A DNA stretch of 10,756 nucleotides from Flavobacterium sp. (GTDB lineage: Bacteria; Bacteroidota; Bacteroidia; Flavobacteriales; Flavobacteriaceae). Below are positions 7,048-10,756 of the stretch, one piece after another (position 1 is the stretch's first letter; every line of letters starts with the position of its first letter). Below the pieces are notes generated by a model. That model ran no database searches. It had not been told where the DNA came from and worked only from the letters and a program-made list of their open reading frames with translations. The translations under genes and the position numbers were made by a program. Location of the stretch: positions 22,558-33,313 of the forward strand of contig NZ_DQDX01000082.1 of assembly GCF_003525665.1 (NCBI RefSeq), read 5' to 3'.

Positions 7048-7548
7048 ATGATGAAACAATTTAAAACTTTATTAATAGCTGCAATAGCATTTCTTGGTGC
7101 TCAAACTATTAATGCTCAGGCAAAAGTAGCTCACGTAGATACTTATGAAATCTTAACTAAAATGCCTGCTATGATAGACGCTCAAAATCAATTAAAAAAA
7201 TTGAGCGAAACTTATGATAAAGAATACAAAACATTAGTAGAAGAATACCAAGCAAAAATTAAAAAATACGATACAGAATCTGCTGGAGTTACAGATGCTG
7301 TAAATCAAACTCGTACTACAGAAGTACAAGACATGATTAAAAGAATCAACGAGTACAAAGAAACCGCACAAGGCGATCTTCAAAAGAAAGAAACAGAATT
7401 GATGAAACCTTTACAGGAAAAAATCAAAACTTCTATTCAAAAAGTAGGTAAAGCAAAAGGATACCAGTACATCATGAATGCTGAAAATTTATTATTAGCT
7501 GATGGTCCAGACTTAACTGCTGACGTAAAGAAAGATTTAGGTTTCTAA
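7048..7548 (+). CDS. OmpH/Skp-family periplasmic chaperone, short form
   Basis: A 166-residue exported protein of classical Skp length. The signal peptide ends near INA-Q at residues 23-24. The mature protein begins with the strand KVAHVDTYEILTKMPAM, then has long charged amphipathic helices (about 45-135) and the closing GYQYIMNAENLLLADGPDLT strand and turn, the Skp/OmpH pattern. It lies 27 bases after the longer paralogue with no promoter between, so the two are cotranscribed. A strong terminator follows the stop. Two ATG codons are adjacent (7048 and 7051); the second gives the more usual MKQFKTLLIAA start, so the protein may be one residue shorter. As two paralogues lie side by side, they may form mixed trimers or divide clients; the sequence does not show which. 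Confidence 0.93.
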   Translation: MMKQFKTLLIAAIAFLGAQTINAQAKVAHVDTYEILTKMPAMIDAQNQLKKLSETYDKEYKTLVEEYQAKIKKYDTESAGVTDAVNQTRTTEVQDMIKRINEYKETAQGDLQKKETELMKPLQEKIKTSIQKVGKAKGYQYIMNAENLLLADGPDLTADVKKDLGF

Positions 7549-7570
7549 TATCTTTTAACATAAAATATCA

Positions 7571-7603
7571 AAACTGCTCAATTTATTTGAGCAGTTTTTT
7601 TTT
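7571..7603 (+). terminator. Intrinsic terminator after the ompH pair
   Basis: An 11-base stem (AAACTGCTCAA at 7571-7581 pairing with TTGAGCAGTTT at 7587-7597), a TTTAT loop and a run of nine T from 7595 to 7603. It closes the envelope transcript 22 bases after the short ompH stop. The last T is also the first base of the murI -7 element. Confidence 0.93.
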
Positions 7604-7610
7604 ACATTTG
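7603..7610 (+). promoter_or_regulatory. Promoter -7 element TACATTTG for murI
   Basis: An exact TAnnTTTG match followed by C. It begins in the last T of the preceding terminator and ends only four bases before the murI ATG at 7615. At the usual -7 position, transcription would start at or very near the ATG, so the message could be leaderless. No -33 element is found at good spacing; a TTTG at 7586-7589 lies inside the terminator and is too close. Confidence 0.6.
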
Positions 7611-7614
7611 CTTT

Positions 7615-8394
7615 ATGACAAATAACAATCCAATAGGACTTTTCGACTCTGGCATCGGCGGAACATCAATCTGGAAAGAGATTCATCAACTACTTCCAAA
7701 CGAGAACACCATTTATCTTGCCGATAGTAAAAACGCACCTTACGGACAAAAGTCTAAAGACGAGATCATACAATTAAGTTTCAAAAATACCGAGTTCCTA
7801 CTCGATCAAAACTGCAAATTAATAGTCGTAGCCTGCAACACAGCAACAACCAACGCTATAAAAGAACTACGTGATAAATACGATGTTCCATTCATTGGAA
7901 TCGAACCAGCAATCAAACCAGCAGCAACCAATTCAAAAACCCAAAAAATCGGAATTTTAGCGACAAAAGGAACACTCAACAGCGAACTTTTCTACAAAAA
8001 TGTAGAGAAATTCCAAGACATAAAAATTATCGAGCAAATAGGTTATAATCTCGTAACGCTTATTGAAAATGGCGAGATGAATTCTACAGAAATGAACGAT
8101 TTGCTACAAGAATATCTCACACCAATGATTGAGCAAAACATTGATTATCTTGTCCTTGGCTGCACACATTATCCCTATTTGATTCCTCAAATTGAGAAAA
8201 TCATCCCAAAAAACATAAAAATAATCGACTCTGGAGAAGCAGTTGCTCGTCAAACCAAAGCAATTCTTGAAAACAAAGTCGGCTTTCGAAATTCAGTAGA
8301 AAAAAGTACTCAAATCTTCTACACAAACGCCAATCCCAAAGTGTTATCAGAAATAGTGGGAAAGAAATACAACGTCATCAAGAAAGATTTTTAG
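7615..8394 (+). CDS. murI: Glutamate racemase
   Basis: Converts L-glutamate to the D-glutamate used by MurD in peptidoglycan precursor synthesis; cytoplasmic and cofactor-independent. The protein is 259 residues, a normal length. It has the PIGLFDSGIGG start motif with Asp11 and Ser12, ADSKNAPYG at 36-44, the first catalytic cysteine in VVACNTATTNAI (Cys74), and the second in LVLGCTHYPYLIPQI (Cys183, followed by Thr184-His185). Both cysteines needed for two-base racemisation are present. The ATG at 7615 places the FDSGIGG motif nine residues in, as usual, so a downstream start would damage the protein. It appears to be its own transcription unit between the ompH terminator and the pseudouridine synthase promoter. 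Its stop codon lies at the edge of the repeat-like region that follows. Confidence 0.97.
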   Translation: MTNNNPIGLFDSGIGGTSIWKEIHQLLPNENTIYLADSKNAPYGQKSKDEIIQLSFKNTEFLLDQNCKLIVVACNTATTNAIKELRDKYDVPFIGIEPAIKPAATNSKTQKIGILATKGTLNSELFYKNVEKFQDIKIIEQIGYNLVTLIENGEMNSTEMNDLLQEYLTPMIEQNIDYLVLGCTHYPYLIPQIEKIIPKNIKIIDSGEAVARQTKAILENKVGFRNSVEKSTQIFYTNANPKVLSEIVGKKYNVIKKDF

Positions 8395-8445
8395 GAGCGA
8401 ATCGATACAGCAATTGCTATACCTTTTTCCAGCTTTCCTTCCAAT

Positions 8446-8463
8446 TCCCAATAAAAATTGGGA
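8446..8463. repeat. Hairpin TCCCAAT-AAAA-ATTGGGA
   Basis: A perfect 7-bp stem with a 4-base A loop in the centre of the murI downstream region. It is probably the tip of the larger repeat-like element. In RNA it could slow 3' exonucleases at the end of the murI transcript; this is inference. Confidence 0.6.
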
Positions 8464-8479
8464 GATTTCCACTCAATTG

Positions 8480-8495
8480 TCCCGAAGCTTCGGGA
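8480..8495. repeat. Perfect 16-bp palindrome TCCCGAAGCTTCGGGA
   Basis: A GC-rich, spacerless inverted repeat in otherwise AT-rich intergenic DNA, about 40 bases upstream of the promoter at 8536. It could form a stem in either strand, but no T-run follows. I recall similar CCCGAAGCTTCGGG-type palindromes as frequent in flavobacterial intergenic DNA; this cannot be confirmed here. Confidence 0.65.
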
Positions 8496-8535
8496 TATTT
8501 GGCAAACCATAGCACTGAAATTCAGTTAAAAAGAG

Positions 8536-8543
8536 TACCTTTG
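8536..8543 (+). promoter_or_regulatory. Promoter -7 element TACCTTTG for the pseudouridine synthase gene
   Basis: An exact TAnnTTTG match followed by CA, 16 bases before the ATG at 8560, giving a leader of about 10-13 bases. No clear -33 TTG is seen. An ATG at 8549 lies in another frame and is not the start of the gene. Confidence 0.7.
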
Positions 8544-8559
8544 CAAAAATGTTAAGGCA

Positions 8560-9429
8560 ATGGAGAATTCAAATAATAAAAAACGAACAAGTTCAAGCAA
8601 ACCAAGTGGAGATAGAAAAAAAACTAGCTCAACACCTAAACCTGCTATGGCAAAACGTTCTCAAAATAGAAAACCAATAGTTAAAAAAGACTCACCAAAC
8701 GTACCAAAACCAATAAAGTCAGATGAAATTCGTTTAAACAAATACATCTCTAACTCTGGTGCTTGTTCACGTCGTGATGCCGATATTTACATCCAATCGG
8801 GTAACGTAAAAGTAAACGGAATTCCAGTTACAGAAATGGGTTACAAAGTCAAACCAGGTGACGTTGTAAACTTTGACGGCGCAACTTTAATGCCAGAAAA
8901 GAAAGAATATTTTGTACTAAACAAACCTAAAAACTTTACAACTTCTAACGAAGATGATGGTGACCACAGAAATGTTCTTGAGCTTATAAAAGGCGCAACC
9001 ACTTCTAGAATGCAACCTATTGGAAGAATGGATAAAAACACAACTGGTTTGTTATTATTCACAAACGATACAGATATCATTCGTAAATTCAGTTTGCCAA
9101 ACCAAAAATCTCCTAAAATATACCAAGTAACTTTAGATAAAAACTTAAAGTTTGAGGATTTAGAAAAAATTTCGAAAGGCGTAACATTAGATGGTCATAG
9201 ACTATTTGTTGATGAAATAAGCTACATCGAAAACGAACCTAAAAACGAAATCGGTATAAGACTAAAAACACCAAACGTAAAAGTAGTGAGAGCTATTTTT
9301 GAAAGTTTTAAATACACCGTTATAAAAGTAGACAGAGTTGCTTTTGCAGGGCTAACAAAAAAGAACCTTCCACGAGGAAATTGGCGAGTACTTACTGAAC
9401 AAGAAATAATTAATTTAAAAAATATATAA
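8560..9429 (+). CDS. S4-domain pseudouridine synthase, RsuA/RluB family
   Basis: Isomerises a uridine in ribosomal RNA to pseudouridine; the RluB subgroup acts on 23S rRNA and RsuA on 16S rRNA, and the exact target cannot be fixed here, so no symbol is given. The protein is 289 residues: a Lys/Ser/Pro-rich disordered tail at 1-55, an S4 RNA-binding domain at about 56-103 (IRLNKYISNSGACSRRDAD, then VKVNG), and the synthase domain with GRMDKNTTGLLLFTND at 155-170 carrying the catalytic Asp158. The end has VDRVAFAGLTKKNLPRGNWRVLT, a typical family finish. The stretch normally written GRNRQVRRM reads NVKVVRA here, so two arginines are replaced. The ATG at 8560 follows its own promoter. An intrinsic terminator overlaps the stop codon. 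Confidence 0.92.
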   Translation: MENSNNKKRTSSSKPSGDRKKTSSTPKPAMAKRSQNRKPIVKKDSPNVPKPIKSDEIRLNKYISNSGACSRRDADIYIQSGNVKVNGIPVTEMGYKVKPGDVVNFDGATLMPEKKEYFVLNKPKNFTTSNEDDGDHRNVLELIKGATTSRMQPIGRMDKNTTGLLLFTNDTDIIRKFSLPNQKSPKIYQVTLDKNLKFEDLEKISKGVTLDGHRLFVDEISYIENEPKNEIGIRLKTPNVKVVRAIFESFKYTVIKVDRVAFAGLTKKNLPRGNWRVLTEQEIINLKNI

Positions 9430-9453
9430 CCTAAAGTCTCTTTAGGTTTTTTT
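9428..9453 (+). terminator. Intrinsic terminator overlapping the pseudouridine synthase stop
   Basis: A 9-base stem, AACCTAAAG at 9428-9436 with CTTTAGGTT at 9440-9448, a TCT loop and T-run through 9453. The left arm includes the last two bases of the stop codon. The next gene starts five bases after the T-run, so it needs read-through or an unseen promoter. Confidence 0.85.
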
Positions 9454-9458
9454 ATCTC

Positions 9459-9821
9459 ATGGATAGTTTAAAAAACACATCAATTGCACATTCTTGGTTT
9501 GAAGCTTTCAACGCGCACAACTTAGAAAAACTACTATCATTATACGATGACGAAGCGCAACATTTTAGTCCAAAACTAAAAGTAAGGCATCCCGACACAA
9601 AAGGATTAATTACAGGTAAAAATGCATTACGCACATGGTGGCAAGATGCCTTTGATAGATTACCAACGCTGCATTATAAAGTAACCTCGATAACTTCCAG
9701 TTCCGACAGAGTTTTTATGGAATACATTAGAACAGTTGAAGGAGAAGACGAAATGCTCGTTGCAGAAGTTCTCGAAATAAAAGAAGCAAAAATAATTGCA
9801 TCTAGAGTTTATCATTCATAA
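9459..9821 (+). CDS. SnoaL/NTF2-like small protein
   Basis: A 120-residue cytosolic protein without a signal peptide. The pattern SWFEAFNAHNLEKLLSLYDDEAQHFSP at 12-38, followed by a GLITGKNALRTWWQDAFDRLP segment at 49-69 and alternating strands to the end, is that of the NTF2-like/SnoaL-like fold: a cone-shaped alpha+beta barrel with an inner pocket. Members include isomerases, hydrolases and proteins without known activity, so no reaction is assigned. The length is usual for a single domain. It starts five bases beyond the T-run of the pseudouridine synthase terminator and I see no TAnnTTTG element in front of it. It ends in a bidirectional terminator shared with the convergent PorP/SprF gene. 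The gene is real by fold pattern and full length; its role is unknown. Confidence 0.85.
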   Translation: MDSLKNTSIAHSWFEAFNAHNLEKLLSLYDDEAQHFSPKLKVRHPDTKGLITGKNALRTWWQDAFDRLPTLHYKVTSITSSSDRVFMEYIRTVEGEDEMLVAEVLEIKEAKIIASRVYHS

Positions 9822-9855
9822 AAAAAGCCTTCTGTTTTCACAGAAGGCTTTTTTT
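9820..9855. terminator. Bidirectional intrinsic terminator between convergent genes
   Basis: An 11-base stem, AAGCCTTCTGT at 9825-9835 with ACAGAAGGCTT at 9840-9850, and a TTTC loop, flanked by an A-run on the left and a T-run on the right. It therefore works in both directions, ending the SnoaL-like gene on the plus strand and the PorP/SprF gene on the minus strand. Confidence 0.95.
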
Positions 9856-9863
9856 ATATTTCC

Positions 9864-10756
9864 TTAATTTACCGCAGGACAATTACAGTCATACTTCTCT
9901 TGCTTGCAGAATAAGTTTATTCCAAGTGTGATCTGATGAAAACCTCCTGTATCAAATTTCACATTTCCTAACAAGTGAGAATACGTATACGATAACATAA
10001 AGTTATTAAAGTTAAACCCAACAATTGGTGTGATGTATTGCAGCTTTTGATCGGCTACAGAGTTTCCTTCTATGTATTGTGCACCATCAAGACTTCTTCT
10101 ATAAGACAATCCGCCCCAAAGTGTTCCTGTCGCTAATGTCTTGTATGCTTTTACGTTTAAATCAATCAATGATTCTTTCGTTTGACTCACATACTGAAAC
10201 ATAAATGACGGTTCCCACATAATAGTTTCTTCGTCTCCAAAAGTATATCCAGAGTTTAAGATTAAACGTTTTAAATCTACTGGTTCTCTATCGGTATATA
10301 ATTTTCTATCGCTAGCTAAGGCATTTTTTACTGTTGCATGAACATAAAAATCTAAATAATTATAAGATGCTCCAATATCAACATTGAAATAAGATGCTTT
10401 TTGCTCAATGGTACCATTAATAATTGGATCATACTCTGGATTGGCAATGTAAAAATCGGTTTCATCCAATAAACTTTGAGCAAATCCAGCGCTAATACCA
10501 AACGATAATTGATTCAAATCTACTTTATCTCTTGAAAACATTAAGTGGTGCGCATACGTCAATCGAACTCCCTTTTGCGAATGGTAACCGTTCTTGTCGT
10601 TTATCAAAATAATTCCAGCTCCAGATCGCTCGCCCAAGCTTCCGTTAAAACTCAACGTTTGCAATGCAGGTGCATCTTCTTGACCCAACCATTGTTGTCT
10701 TGCTGTTAATCTAACTTTGGCACAATTGGCCGCTCCAGCCATCGATGGATGCAATA
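9864..10756 (-). CDS. PorP/SprF-family type IX secretion membrane protein, 5' partial
   Basis: The minus-strand frame runs off the right edge, so the N-terminus with its signal peptide is missing; family members normally have some tens of residues before the LHPSMAGAANCAKVRL segment seen here. That segment, followed by RQQWLGQEDAPALQTLS, is the characteristic PorP/SprF start of the mature protein. The rest is a series of amphipathic beta-strands typical of a 14-strand-like outer-membrane barrel (for example FGISAGFAQSLL, YFNVDIGASYNYL, MLSYTYSH, GFHQITLGINLF). The tail is DCNCPAVN with Cys-X-Cys. Relatives are linked to type IX secretion and gliding adhesins in Bacteroidota, often pairing with a secreted or surface partner encoded nearby; any partner here lies outside the window. 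The in-window TTG at 10754 is not a credible start. Confidence 0.88.
   Translation of the reverse strand, partial: LHPSMAGAANCAKVRLTARQQWLGQEDAPALQTLSFNGSLGERSGAGIILINDKNGYHSQKGVRLTYAHHLMFSRDKVDLNQLSFGISAGFAQSLLDETDFYIANPEYDPIINGTIEQKASYFNVDIGASYNYLDFYVHATVKNALASDRKLYTDREPVDLKRLILNSGYTFGDEETIMWEPSFMFQYVSQTKESLIDLNVKAYKTLATGTLWGGLSYRRSLDGAQYIEGNSVADQKLQYITPIVGFNFNNFMLSYTYSHLLGNVKFDTGGFHQITLGINLFCKQEKYDCNCPAVN

Larger units (their letters stand above)
8394..8510 (+). repeat. Palindrome-rich intergenic element, likely a dispersed repeat
   Basis: The gap between murI and the pseudouridine synthase gene is packed with dyads: AGCAATTGCT at 8409-8418, a hairpin TCCCAAT/ATTGGGA with an AAAA loop at 8446-8463, and TCCCGAAGCTTCGGGA at 8480-8495. 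The order GGAGC, TTTTTCCAGCTTTCC, central hairpin, GATTTCCACT, CCCGAAGC resembles an intergenic repeat I recall from many Flavobacteriaceae genomes, where it commonly starts at or near the upstream stop codon, as here. That identification is from memory, and the boundaries are estimates. No T-run follows the hairpins on the plus strand, so it is not a standard terminator, although murI has no other visible one. Confidence 0.5.

Noticed and set aside
9452..9634. A 60-codon minus-strand frame opposite the SnoaL-like gene
   Set aside because: It is fully inside a plus-strand gene with a clear fold pattern, and shows no signal or domain of its own.
1..10756. A hidden defence, phage, CRISPR or mobile system
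   Set aside because: All full-length frames are accounted for by housekeeping and envelope families. There are no spaced direct repeats, transposase or integrase motifs, or tRNA-like attachment sites, and base usage looks even throughout.

Overview
The window looks like ordinary chromosomal DNA from a member of the Bacteroidota, most likely the family Flavobacteriaceae. The DNA is AT-rich. Gene starts lack Shine-Dalgarno sequences and instead follow A/T-rich leaders. Four start regions carry an exact Bacteroidota -7 promoter element (TAnnTTTG). The gene content also fits: a DUF6089-type outer-membrane protein beside uppS and bamA, tandem Skp/OmpH genes, and a PorP/SprF-family protein of the type IX secretion/gliding group. 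The genus cannot be decided from what is visible.

Layout. Positions 1-1662 hold a CBS-domain protein with an ACT-like C-terminal half, then NAD kinase. Positions 1805-7603 are a cell-envelope block: a promoter, DUF6089 protein, uppS (undecaprenyl/polyprenyl diphosphate synthase), bamA (outer-membrane protein insertase), a second promoter directly at the bamA stop codon, two Skp/OmpH-like periplasmic chaperones, and a strong intrinsic terminator. Positions 7603-8394 hold murI (glutamate racemase) with a promoter so close to the ATG that the mRNA may be leaderless. Positions 8394-8535 are a palindrome-rich intergenic stretch that resembles a dispersed repeat element. Positions 8536-9453 hold an S4-domain RsuA/RluB-type pseudouridine synthase with promoter and terminator. 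Positions 9459-9821 hold a small SnoaL/NTF2-like protein, followed by a bidirectional terminator shared with a convergent PorP/SprF-family gene that runs off the right edge on the minus strand.

The theme is envelope construction. UppS makes the lipid carrier for peptidoglycan and other surface polymers, MurI supplies D-glutamate for peptidoglycan, BamA folds outer-membrane barrels, and the two OmpH proteins probably escort barrel precursors across the periplasm. DUF6089 and PorP/SprF proteins are themselves predicted barrels and so likely BamA clients.

I found no mobile element, CRISPR array, RNA gene, phage gene or defence system, and no clear new multi-gene system. The points most worth a second look are the repeat-like element after murI, the possibly leaderless murI message, the CBS-ACT protein beside NAD kinase, the uncharacterised DUF6089 protein with its Cys-X-Cys tail, and the non-ATG start of bamA. 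No stretch over 300 bases lacks a gene.
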